Assembly (NCBI GenBank): GCA_947579665.1
Contig: OX388347.1
Coordinates: forward strand, 40,184,943-40,248,942
Origin: Sympetrum striolatum
Taxonomy: Eukaryota; Arthropoda; Insecta; Odonata; Libellulidae
Reading direction: 5' to 3'
Length of the DNA: 64,000 nucleotides
Shown here one piece after another: positions 38,401 through 46,880 of this stretch. How positions within the stretch are numbered: the first letter of the stretch is position 1; every line of letters begins with the position of its first letter. A model generated the notes under the pieces. It searched no databases. It saw nothing but the letters and a program-made list of their open reading frames with translations, and was not told where the DNA came from. A program made the translations under genes and the position numbers.

Positions 38401-41400
38401 TGGACTAACGTTGTTAAACATGTCAGGATTTTTTCCAAACTAGTCAGGTACCTTCCTCGACCCAGCAAGAGGACTCTCTTATAATAATGCATGATTTCAG
38501 TAATTGTTTGAATTGTTTCTGTCTCTAAAGTCGCCATTTTATGTCATTTTAGGGAAATGAAGCAGTGATCCTTTTGCTTGATCTGCTGTTATTTGGAGTT
38601 CTGAGCTACTAAGAGTTATTCTATAGAGGTAAGATTCGCATAGACAATCGCATAGTTATAACCCATGAATTCCAGCATCGACTTTTAGTTTGATAAAAAT
38701 TATACATAACCTGGTCGTTTAAAATATAAACCATATTTTTATAACTACTATGATTTGGGAATTCACTTTAAATTGTCGTATTGTACAGGTTTCTGTTAGA
38801 TTAATTTGAATAGTTTTTGAAAATGGGATATTTTCGAATCATTTTATAGAAAATGATTTCATTTTCATGCTTCGATATCATTAATATTATTCTTACGGTG
38901 AGATTAGGCCAAAACTAACTCATTTCTACCTAACTTGTGGAATTTTTACATGAAAATGATACTCTATTAAATAAAAAAATCAGTTACTGTCTACAGCTAA
39001 CTTAAATCTATGAAAAATATAAATTCGCATAAATTAACCGACGGGTACATGATTCTTAGGTGTTTGGTAGTACACTCCTGGCCAAAATTAACGCAGCACT
39101 GGCCGTAAGGATCGCTAGGGAGGTGCTGCGTTAATTTTGGCCAGGAGTGTACATACTAGTAAATGAAAAATACAATTTTAGATACAAAGCAGTAAAATTT
39201 AAGCCGTGCAAACCTCTGTCGGAACAAAATATGTTCCTTTTGGATTAAATCCTAGGAGTAAACTGTTTAAATAGACGGAAATTTAATTAGTCGTACCCGT
39301 GGTAGAGTGCACGAAGAGGAGATTCTTTGTTGACTGAAAGATGACATGTTTTAGGTTTCATGTTAAGGAGAACCTAGGAGTTGAAATCCCTTCCTTCACA
39401 AACGGATTTATTTTCCTGAAAACGAAACAGCGAGCGCGCTCAAGCGTCCGGCTGAAGCTAGACGGAATCTTAATCCAAATTTTACGTAAGCAGAAAGAGA
39501 AGTAAGTCATTAGAAGGAAACACTGCTTTGGTAGCGAAGGATTTCCGCAGAGTAGTGAAAATCGTATGATCACCGGAGGACTCTATTAAAAGAGACAGGC
39601 AGAAAGAGGACGAAATTTCGGAGGAAGATAGTCACAATGAGGAACACATACATCCAATTTTAATTTGGGGCTTTGGACGGAAGATGTCTCCAACAGAGGG
39701 ATAGAACGTTGGATTGTGATTTAGAGAAGATGAGATGTATTAAAAAAAGGGTTAAAGAGAACTCCTGCTCATTAAGAAGCGAAAATGAAATTGCTGAAAC
39801 TTGAATAGGATTTAATATCCTCGACTGCTTATGGTATGTTCCATGTTTGGCGAAGTGTTTATTTTTATTTGTTTGTAGATGTTCATATTTAGGTCAACAA
39901 TGCTGGTGATTGTTGCTACTAAGAGCGGGATTTGCTCGGTCAAATTTGAGTTCTCTTTATTCCGTAACGAAACTACGGGTCATAAATAATTAGCGTGAAA
40001 GATAATGTTTAAATTAAAGTTCATTGTTTCACTAATCCAGAATATCCAGAAATATCCTACGGGGATATCAATCAAATTTATTTAAAAACAACTTTGCCCA
40101 TAAAATACATATTTTCCTTACGCGAAAAATTTTTCATTTTGAAAAACTTGGGTCACTATAAAACAGTAGGCATTCCGTTATCTTTACACTTATGGAGGTT
40201 TAAAATCTTATAATTTTGGAATATAATCCTCTCTCATACAGAGGATATTGAGTTTAATTTATAGGAGTAAATATTAGTAATTATTTTTATTATTAATCCC
40301 ATTCTACTCAACGACCTGAGCCAGATTTGCAGAGGTGCCTGTGCACAAGGCTCCGTGAGATCGTTCAATTAAAATATATTCAGAATAAGAAATAAACCAT
40401 TATCTAATGCGCTAAGAAGACTTAATTTTTTTTTTCTTGCCAAAGAATGTAATTTGTTAGTCACCGAAAGGGGTAGCCGAGTTCATCTAGAGCAGAGGTT
40501 CCCAAAGTGTGGTCCGTGGACCCCCAGGGGTCCGCGACAATATTTTTGGTGGTCCGCGACAATATTTTTGGTGGTCCGCGACAATATTTTTGGTGGTCCG
40601 CAGACGCTTAAAAAATTATTATTCGCATTAAATATCACATTGAGTTTGACAATTATATTATAATTTGGCTAATGGAATTCATTTTTCTGCGGGAATGTCT
40701 TAAACTAATATTTTTTCCTTTGAATTAAAAAACAATAAATATACGAGTTTGTAATATTATTGTTTGGTTCATGCCAAAACTGAGAAGGGTTCCCTGAGTT
40801 TTTTTTCCCTCTGAAGGGGTCCACGGACTGGAAAATTTTAGGAACCACTGATCTAGAGGCTTGAAAACTTTGAACCTGTCCTTGCATTTTTAGTATCGGT
40901 CTTGACCACCACAAAAGTTAGTTTCAAGTATGGAGTGGAGTATTTTACCTAGTCCGTTACAGCTAATACTAATTATAGATCATTAAAGTCTATGAAATTA
41001 ACCAAAAAATGTTATATTTACGATTTTTTATGGATGTGGTTGGTTTTCCTTTGTCTATGTATTATTACGAATATTATTGGATTCCTTCATCCCATTGATG
41101 TACGGAACCATTAACAGATGAGGAAGCTTGTCCAAAAAAACCATTTCCAATTTGAATCCGGCTCCTCTTACATCCGCGACCTTTCTTCCATTCCTCTCAC
41201 GGCTGAGTTATTCTGCTCATAAACCCATTCGCTTTGATCTCTTCCCTTTTCCGTCATCATTTCTCCGAATCGTTTTATATGTACGCATACGTGCGGTTAC
41301 GTCACACCTCACACTCGCTTCCTCCCCTACCAACTTCACATTTCTCTCAGTTGTCATTTCACGCGCACATGAATCCTTCTATGCCTCTCCCTAACCCCGT

Positions 41401-44400
41401 GCTTTATCGAGGATTTCGGTATCGCGTTTCCCACATCAGCCAAACAAACATCTCCCTCTACGTTCGAATTTCAGAACTGTATACTCAAGCGAATGTGACT
41501 CCGGCAATGTAACACGGCATCCAGGGTCGGCCCTTGGCATTGTCACTTGGCAGGGTCGGCGTGGCGTTTAGACGCCAAGGACGGATTGATCTTTGCAACA
41601 TTGAAAGTTAAGAGATATGCAATAAATTATTTTCTTTACAAACCGTTTCTATAGAAATAGAATAAACAGCAGGAAATCAACCTTTATGTACCTATTTGCA
41701 CACGGCAACATTCTCTAGCGCATTCCCATTGAATTTAATTACACTAATAACTTTCTAATATTTATTATTATTTCTATTATTATGTTGAGTTATATTATAA
41801 GAATCAAAAAGCGTTGTTCAATATTTTAAAACAAATAAATAAACAGGCGGTTGCTAAGGTAGCCCGTTTCTCGGACCATTGTTTATAGCATATAATTGAG
41901 TTCGGTTATAATTTTGCTTAGTTTTTTCTGTTGTAACTCATCGTAGTTTCACAGTTATTATATTGGATTCAATAGTTCCATCTTTAATAAATTGTAATAT
42001 ATTCTACAGTTTAAATTGAATTTATTAGTTGTTGTATATTCATGTATTGTATATCGATTCTATTATAGTTATTCATTTGTTTTTGTAAGTTACATGTGAG
42101 GCTTTGAATAGCCGAGGAACAGTCACTAATGTACCACCGGCCAAGCAACAGCCTTTGTAATAAAACTGGTTGAGACTACCACAATTAGTAAAGACTCCCT
42201 CCTATCAGGTTGTGGTGGAATATTTGAAATAAAGAATTTTAGAGTGTGTATAAGGTTGTGTAATGTGAAATAATAAATGTTAGAGCAAAATATATTTTTG
42301 ATGAACTTAATCTCGAGTTATGAAACGGTTGGGAAGGTTTTGTGGTTTATTAGTAATTTAAAACGCTACATTTCATCTGGGAATTGCGGTGGATTGCAAT
42401 TTATCAGATAAATTAGAACCAGGGTTGAAGAGACGCGTTGCTCCAAATCACAGAGAAAATTAAGTTTTTTTTTGCTTCGATAGCCTGCGAGAGAAAAATC
42501 AGTTATCTGAGACAATCTAATAGCTTTATAAGCAAATAATTCAAAGTATTTTTTATAAAATAATTATAGAAATGTATATTCTATGCGAAGAAAGGATGAG
42601 GGATAGTTATACTAATAAAAATTAGAGCTAATAACTGTTGAAACAAAGAAAAATAGGAAGGTATAACAATTGGAAGCTTGCCAGTATATCAGTATATCCA
42701 AAACTATGACTTTCAATGATAGGGAGAATATTACCTCATAAAATTTCACTCTCGAGCATAAATCATCTTCGAACATTAAATCCGAATCGATGACAAAAAT
42801 ACGACGTAACGAAAGTGCTACTTTAAATCTGTATCGTCCTCCATTATCTCAACAATTCACAGCTTTGGATTTACAACAGTGCCTATTACGCGCCATTGTT
42901 TGTTATATTACTTCGCTCTTACGAGAAGTTATTATCGCAGTCCTCGCTGGCTGTAAAATTAGTTTCTGGCGTCCTCTTTAATCCGCCTCGTGAATAAAAA
43001 ACACACGCGAAATTGATGCGGCGGGTTAGTCCCCGATAAGTGAGGATCATGATTTTCTTCGGCCGATAAAATTTTCCCGATAGGAAATTTCATCAAACCC
43101 GTCGAATTGGAGGGCGCTCTCGCACGGGCCGACATTACGAAGTTAATGGGCGAAACCGCATCGAGGCGTAGGGGCTCCTAAAAATGAGAAAACAAGCGTT
43201 AATGGAGCTAAAAGGATTGTCCGTGTAATTTCAGTCGACCGCGATATCGGACGCGTAAAAAAGGCTGTCGGGCGTTACAGGAATAATTACGGTTTTTCCG
43301 AAACGTTTCCGCAGATTTTTGCATCGAAAGCTGCGCGGAAATCAATAAGGCTCGTCGTTTATTTGTGTCGTGTAAGTGGCGGGTTGCCTTGACGATTTAA
43401 TTATGGCTTCGTAAGTTGTTTATCAAGGGAAGCGCGCGGTGCTAGAAAAACCAGAGAATATTATGGAACTTAAATTTTTGGGATAATCTGGATTACGTAG
43501 AAAATTCAAATGCTCAAAAGCTTTCTCACTTTTATTGAGTTGAATTCGATCCCAAAGATTTACATTGTGTTTGCATGGGTATTATTGATATGTCGATTGG
43601 ACTATACTACACATATTTGACTAACACAAGACAGGAATATATTTTGAAGATTTTGTAATTTTTCTCGATACCCTTGAATATATACTCAATTTATTAGCAT
43701 CTACTCGAGAGTTTTATTTCCGGCCAAATTCCTACGCTTTTATTTACAAAAACTTGATTCAACAATTATCGTTTATTTTTCTGTAAACTACCCAACAATA
43801 TAGCCGTTGCTATTAACAGTGCTAACGGCGCCAATTTGAATTGTGGACTAAAAAAAGCCGCTCATTTCCTCAACTACGCTCAGTTTAAGATTTCCACAAC
43901 CGTTATACAATATGAACTTTTTAAAGCCTAATTGTATTTTTATATTTGTATAGTAGCGTAGATCTTAAGAGTGCAGTACTTCTACCTCTATAAATTTCTT
44001 TTGAAGATCATCATATTTTATGTCATGTTAACTATTGAGTTCGTTATCTGTTTTCAAAATTTATACTATCCATGGATATCTCTCGCATTAACTTTAGTTA
44101 TATGCTGTTGAATCTTAAATTGATTTTCACAAACGAAAAAAAAATAGTTATTTATGTGAGTTTTGAGACTTCTAACGTACTTAAGATATCGATAATTAAG
44201 TTAGAATCGAAGTTTTCTTATAGCACTAAAATGGTTTGTAACTTTTTGATATTTTGGATGAAGACTTTTACGATTCTAGCATAATTAAATTGCAATATTG
44301 ACTTTAGAATATGATAAATTTAATTTATTTTTACAAGTAAAAATAAAATAAAAAAACTGACGTACATACACAAGTTAAGAGACTAATAATAATAATTTGT

Positions 44401-45179
44401 GGATGTTAATAGCTTGTGGATGTAGTCTTTTATTTTATTTTTACTTGTGAAAAAAAATTATCATGGAAATGAACTTCCACTCAGTCAAGCCTGAAAAAAT
44501 TGAATTTATATTTTTTGACTTAAGAATAATTTATTTTTGACAGTTTTAAACAAACACAAACAAACGCACGAATATATGTTAGAACCTTTTTGTTTTAAGA
44601 ATTTTAATTTCTATAAAGAAATTGTTTCATTGTGGCGAACGAAAATTTGCCGAAATCAAACGATGATTATAAATAAAATACGAAACCGACGTTTAACCCG
44701 CGATTTTAATATTTTGTCATAAATAATTTACTATCGAAAGCAACAATACCTAATTAAAGCCTTTGAAAAGTACTTTGGGTACAATAAAAGTGCGGCATTC
44801 CTTTCTTGCTTTCTCCGACTACCGGGAAGTAAAAGGATGAACGTCGACAAAGACGGCTTTTGGAGATTTTAAACCTCTAACTCTAAATGACTTCCAATAA
44901 TAAAATAAAAATAACTTATCGAATACGAAATACCTTAAGTCCATGAATACTGGGAGTTTTGCTGGAAATTGGGAGAGATATATGGAAGCGAAATGGTTTT
45001 CATTGACGGATGCTGCTAGAATTGAAGTATACGTTTTTTCACTCACTTGTATGGCAGTAGGAGGCTCGTGAAGGTGAGGTTGACACGTGTTCTGATGGAT
45101 GAGGTGGTCACCAGGTATTTGCACCTTCTGTTGGGCGGGTAGACCCCAGGATGGCCCGGACTGGCCAGCACGCACCCAG
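21246..45179 (-). CDS. four-CUB-domain extracellular protein, twelve exons visible, 5' end missing (suppressor-of-lurcher-like candidate)
   Basis: Exons in transcript order are 45179-45047, 31144-31016, 30681-30545, 29897-29666, 28705-28589, 28273-28161, 26870-26668, 25442-25233, 24021-23865, 23402-23268, 23177-23006 and 21444-21246 (stop TAG). Every junction is GT-AG, and the phases match across all eleven introns, giving about 644 residues. Four CUB-type units follow one another, each spread over three exons and showing pairs such as [30 protein letters not shown] and HTFCPK. The protein should be extracellular; CUB domains bind partners, often receptors. Four CUBs and no protease domain recall SOL-1-type auxiliary proteins of ionotropic glutamate receptors. 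No LDLa domain is seen, which argues against a CUB-LDLa protein. The C-terminus has only a short hydrophobic run ([11 protein letters not shown]), so a GPI or membrane anchor is uncertain. The signal peptide and start of CUB1 lie further upstream and were not found. Confidence 0.85.
21817..22580 (+). mobile_element. internally deleted mariner-family element with ~200-bp inverted repeats
   Basis: The ends TTAGGATGTTCCAATGAAAT and ATTTGAACAGCCTAA (inverse) are flanked by TA. The inverted similarity continues for roughly 200 bp on both sides (about 21817-22020 against 22375-22580), which is long for mariners. Inside on the plus strand are [20 protein letters not shown] (about 22070-22130), matching the N-terminal helix-turn-helix of mariner-type transposases, and [20 protein letters not shown] (about 22240-22300), matching the C-terminal HSPYSPDLSP..H.FGPLK block. 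The catalytic DDD core between them is missing apart from its last part, so it cannot code for transposase. Confidence 0.75.
23865..26870 (-). other. CUB3 exons
   Basis: Three exons (26668-26870, 25233-25442, 23865-24021) encode a third unit: [33 protein letters not shown], a glycine-rich insert ([16 protein letters not shown]), [22 protein letters not shown], then [26 protein letters not shown]. The cysteine-rich middle exon is larger and richer in glycine than a typical CUB, so this domain is the most divergent of the four. Confidence 0.8.
25843..26190. mobile_element. 348-bp hAT-type MITE in a CUB-gene intron
   Basis: The termini are TAGGGTTACCAGAC and TCTGGTAACCCTA, inverted. Subterminal GTCCGCTTTTTC and TGTCCGCTTTTTCGAC words repeat in the same orientation, and a run GTCCACTTGTCCGC/GTCCACTTTTTT follows. 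The flanks AGAATAAT (25835-25842) and AGGATAAT (26191-26198) differ at one base, consistent with an aged 8-bp duplication. There is no coding capacity. Confidence 0.7.
28161..29897 (-). other. CUB2 exons
   Basis: Three exons (29666-29897, 28589-28705, 28161-28273) encode a domain starting [17 protein letters not shown], with [20 protein letters not shown], then [27 protein letters not shown] and [10 protein letters not shown], ending [10 protein letters not shown]. The spacing of four cysteines and the GxF/S start fit the CUB fold. The SP-x-YP motif is replaced by a serine/proline-rich loop, so the second strand pair is divergent. Confidence 0.8.
29036..29105 (-). repeat. possible tRNA-derived SINE scrap with palindrome
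   Basis: GGGCTAGGAATCAAACCCGGG, read on the minus strand, contains a B-box-like GGGTTTGATTCC, and it is followed by an inverted AATCC..GGGTTTGATT copy. It is a short GC-rich island in AT-rich intron. It could be a SINE fragment or simple palindrome. Confidence 0.25.
31996..32085 (+). CDS. candidate terminal exon of an unrecognised plus-strand gene
   Basis: A strong acceptor (TTATCTTTCTTCCCTTACAG) precedes a 90-bp frame reading [29 protein letters not shown] and TAG. It is phase 0 at its start, compatible with the end of the candidate exon at 19108-19237. It sits in intron 1 of the CUB gene, on the opposite strand. No known family is recognised; a chance frame behind a pyrimidine tract cannot be excluded. 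Confidence 0.35.
   Translation: MLMKKVIGSSIEFLRTNNPLLCPTRCEYE
32450..33720. other. mixed-composition intronic stretch left of the LTR element
   Basis: From about 32450 the sequence becomes less AT-rich and CpG-containing. A GC-rich patch at 33360-33610 has open frames on both strands but no recognisable protein. It may be a conserved noncoding block or an old element. Nothing else can be assigned. Confidence 0.3.
33734..34050 (+). repeat. 5' LTR (317 bp)
   Basis: It begins TGTAACAGAAACCCCC and ends GGATCTGTTACA; TGTAACA/TGTTACA form the terminal inverted repeat. Compared with the 3' LTR it lacks 39 bp in the GGCAGAGG-rich region near 33890, probably by slippage between GGGCAGAG repeats. It includes AATAAA near the 3' side (GAGAAATAAAGGG). 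Confidence 0.9.
34053..34070 (+). other. candidate primer-binding site
   Basis: Directly after the 5' LTR comes TTTGGTGCCGTGACCAGGAT. TGGTGCCGTGACC-type sites serve as tRNA primer-binding sites in LTR elements; the cognate tRNA cannot be fixed from this window. Confidence 0.5.
34547..35718 (+). pseudogene. gag-like frame, interrupted by a frameshift
   Basis: The first frame (34547-34873, start [14 protein letters not shown]) is dominated by a charged coiled coil of K/E/R repeats. It runs off frame near 34855-34875, and the coiled coil continues in another frame ([17 protein letters not shown] region, then 34942-35718). After it comes a gag core: [58 protein letters not shown] stop at 35716 ends it; a proline-rich tail follows in the same frame. 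No CCHC zinc knuckle is seen. Gag forms the particle that packages the element RNA. Confidence 0.75.
35937..36542 (+). pseudogene. pol remnant: protease C-terminus fused by deletion to RNase H end
   Basis: The first ~65 residues read [35 protein letters not shown] and NEIQIPL, the C-terminal part of a retropepsin (ILGxxWL motif). The catalytic D-T/S-G triad was not found upstream. From about 36225 the text switches to [20 protein letters not shown] and VVPNWLSRA, the terminal motif of Gypsy RNase H. The roughly 1.5 kb expected for reverse transcriptase is gone, while the frame stays open, so this is an in-frame internal deletion. It ends with a stop 28 bp before the integrase frame. Confidence 0.75.
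36570..37619 (+). pseudogene. Ty3/Gypsy-type integrase frame (349 residues)
   Basis: An N-terminal zinc-binding HHCC module is visible ([10 protein letters not shown], then [13 protein letters not shown]). The catalytic core follows with its D-D-E triad in [21 protein letters not shown] and [10 protein letters not shown]; 34 residues separate the second D from E. The C-terminal part carries a [16 protein letters not shown] segment typical of the GPY/F integrase tail. The frame is intact, but a single upstream stop cuts it off from the protease/RNase H remnant, so it would not be made as a fused polyprotein. Integrase inserts the cDNA into host DNA. Confidence 0.85.
37780..37790 (+). other. 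polypurine tract of the LTR element
   Basis: CTCGGGGGGCAA immediately precedes the 3' LTR start TGTAACAG at 37792. A G-rich tract at this place primes plus-strand synthesis in LTR elements. Confidence 0.6.
37792..38147 (+). repeat. 3' LTR (356 bp)
   Basis: It is the same sequence as the 5' LTR plus 39 bp within the GGCAGAG-rich tract (about 37940-37985). It ends GGATCTGTTACA and is followed by the ATAT duplication. Open frames on its minus strand and on that of the 5' LTR are shadows of the repeat. Confidence 0.9.
38152..39070. other. intronic spacer
   Basis: AT-rich intron 1 sequence between the LTR element and the mini-MITE at 39071. No feature supported. Confidence 0.4.
39071..39151. mobile_element. 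81-bp mariner/Tc1-type mini-MITE (near-pure hairpin)
   Basis: The arms 39071-39099 and 39123-39151 are exact reverse complements over 29 bp (TACACTCCTGGCCAAAATTA at the left edge), separated by a 23-bp spacer. TA at both outer edges fits the TA target duplication of mariner/Tc1 elements. The element is almost only terminal repeats, so it would be an extreme deletion derivative. Confidence 0.75.
40493..40850. mobile_element. 358-bp hAT-type MITE
   Basis: The termini are CAGAGGTTCCCAAAGTGTGG and its approximate inverse GGAACCACTG. Perfect 8-bp duplications ATCTAGAG lie at 40485-40492 and 40851-40858. GGTCCGTGGACCCC near the left end pairs with GGGGTCCACGGACT near the right end. No coding capacity. 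It carries a short internal tandem array (listed next). Confidence 0.85.
40529..40594. repeat. 22-bp tandem repeat, three copies, inside the hAT MITE
   Basis: The unit GGTCCGCGACAATATTTTTG plus GT repeats at 40529, 40551 and 40573, all identical, with a partial GGTCCGC copy at 40595. The array starts from the terminal-repeat word GGTCCG, so it likely arose by local amplification after or during transposition. Confidence 0.9.
40859..42959. other. intronic region with one possible repeat end
   Basis: At 41519-41580 lies CAGGGTCGGCCCTTGGCATT, a CAGGG-starting GC-rich piece resembling a transposon end, followed by a second GGCAGGGTCGGC copy. Its partner was not found. Pyrimidine-rich open frames at 41128-41512 have no protein resemblance. 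The rest is AT-rich intron. Confidence 0.3.
42960..43450. promoter_or_regulatory. CpG-containing noncoding block in intron 1
   Basis: Composition rises sharply in GC and CpG compared with the AT-rich flanks (CGATATCGGACGCG, GGGCGTTACAGG, CTGCGCGGAAAT words), without an open frame of note. Such islands in long introns of neural genes are often conserved enhancers; that is an inference. A cross-species alignment would decide. Confidence 0.3.
44846..44881. repeat. copy 1 of a duplicated motif near the CUB exon at 45047
   Basis: GACAAAGACGG.TTTTGG.GATTTTAAACCTCTAA is 166 bp from the exon donor, inside the intron. It matches 48769-48804 at all but four of 36 positions. Similarity extends weakly left (CCTTTCTTGCTTTCTCC/CCGGGAAG against CCTTCCTGTTTTTTCCCGG), so the duplicated unit is about 85 bp. 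Confidence 0.7.
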
Positions 45180-46750
45180 CTGAAAGAGAAGAATGGATTT
45201 CCTAAATTTGTACGAAAGAAACTCGGAATGACAGCCACGCGTAGGATAGAGTCATTGATTTTCGAAGAAGTGAACACTTTCCACTCGTCGGAGCGAACGG
45301 AATCGATCGACAACTGAGAAATATCTTAAAAAGGTCGATGTGTCACATCAGAATCGATAATAATTAAAAGAGGATTAAATTGAATTATTAAGTACACGAG
45401 TAAAATTGCTTCAAAGACAAGGAAGTTTGTTTGCGTATTCCGCCTCGAAAGTAAATATACAGATGGACACTCTTCCGGATTGTACGTTTCTCATCAAGAT
45501 TGATGATAATTTATCTGCGCTTTATTCTACGGTATTCTTTAGCAATTGTCTTCTTTGATTTGAGTCGTTAGTTTGGTTGATTATCGTTGAGCACTTTCCC
45601 GCTTAAGATTTTATAACTATTATTATTCACACTTCATTGTTTAGAGACATTTATAGCCGGAAACAAGAAATTTATATTTTTACTTATTGTCAATAATAGA
45701 ACCTTGATCTGGTGACACTCCAAGAAAAATAAAAAGAACAAATTCATAAAGATTTATTTCTACTATGACAACTACTAACTATAATAATTAACAGTACAGG
45801 ATAAATACATATATAAATATTACGTACAGTATTAATCTAACAGTATATAAATATTTACTTAAATCTCCTTCCTGAACACATTATTGTCAGCATTCGGGAA
45901 TGAAGAAAGATACCAAATTAAAAACTACATCGCGTACCATTAGCGACGCCAAAGAAGGAAAGCATTGTCTAAATATAATTAAAAAAGTAAAACTCTTACG
46001 GTATTATTGGTCTGTTGAGCGTGAATACAAAACAGAACAATACTTAAAAGAAATTACGATGGTACTCAATACCAATAATGACCGTTCCAACAATGAGGCG
46101 TGCGGATTGATGACCATATTGGTATTCAGAGAAAAGAGAATTTTTTCTCTCATTGGCAGAATATAAAGAGAATCATTGTTAGAGATTGATTATTAAAAAT
46201 GTAGCGGCTTAATGAAGTGTTTCTGAGAACTGGATTGTTGAGTTTCCATTTTTGATGAATAACTTCTTTTTTTTTGTTTTCCTCCAGTTATTTCCATAAC
46301 CCTAATTTTTGCCCCAATCAGAGAGATTTTTTAACCTGGGTCCTGTCGTTTACATTTTGGAAATCTCAAATTTCCTCACCATCCAGCCATTTTAATTAAT
46401 CGGGGGTTGTACTTGATATTTTTGTGATCCAGTCGTAATTAAATATGCAATGGCGAATTGATTGAAACCTTGTAGTGTTTCATAGCCAGAGTTAAATTCC
46501 GAAAATTAGTGATTGCGAAAATCGGTGCGAAATAGTCTGTTTTCAAATTTTAGTATCCCATCCAATAAATAGGTATGAGTTCATCTTACTGTAATTAGCA
46601 ATGAGTTACGGACTTTCAACAACGACTGTGGTGACGTATTCAGTAAATTCGGTGGTTTCAAAGTATGTTAAAATAACATAATTTACATATTAGAAATAAG
46701 GACAAATTTAACATTAGGTGCTAGCTAAAGGCCTTGCCAGAACCTGGTTC
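45180..46750. other. sequence upstream of the visible CUB1 exon
   Basis: AT-rich, presumably intron of the CUB gene, since CUB1 lacks its N-terminal part and a signal peptide. No exon ending in phase 1, as the 45179 junction requires, could be supported here. An 88-codon open frame at 45900-46166 (+) has no family resemblance. Confidence 0.35.
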
Positions 46751-46754
46751 CTAA

Positions 46755-46835
46755 ACAGGCTTCCGGATAGCCATTAGGGAATCGCGTTCGGCTTCGATGA
46801 AAACGGTCCCGTGTTCGATTCTCAGTGGGAGCACA
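46755..46835 (+). repeat. tRNA-derived SINE head or tRNA pseudogene
   Basis: The stretch reads like an old tRNA: an A-box-like GATAGCCATTAGGG, CGCGTTCGGCTTCGATGAAAAC in the anticodon arm position, and a B-box GTGTTCGATTCTC. The T-arm and acceptor stem are imperfect, so it is not a functional tRNA gene. The following sequence (about 46835-46880) would be the SINE body. Confidence 0.55.
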
Positions 46836-46880
46836 TGTATGCGAAATGACCTAAGCTGCCGAAGCACTTTTAAAAATACT

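Larger units (their letters stand above)
31016..45179 (-). other. CUB1 exons and the 13.9-kb intron between them
   Basis: The 133-bp exon 45047-45179 reads [19 protein letters not shown], then ends LLLPY plus two bases. The split asparagine codon is completed at 31144, where [12 protein letters not shown] begins, giving a continuous CUB domain. It continues through [15 protein letters not shown] to LIEF, then in 30545-30681 to [14 protein letters not shown] and a T/P/E-rich linker. The intron between is 13.9 kb and contains a complete LTR element, a 77-bp mariner-type MITE and a hAT MITE. Confidence 0.85.

Noticed and set aside
44819..45313. A 164-codon single-exon minus-strand gene
   Set aside because: Only 45047-45179 is coding, in a different reading frame from this one, as a CUB exon with its own splice sites.
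46755..46835. A functional tRNA gene
   Set aside because: A and B boxes are recognisable, but acceptor and T stems are mismatched, as in SINE heads.
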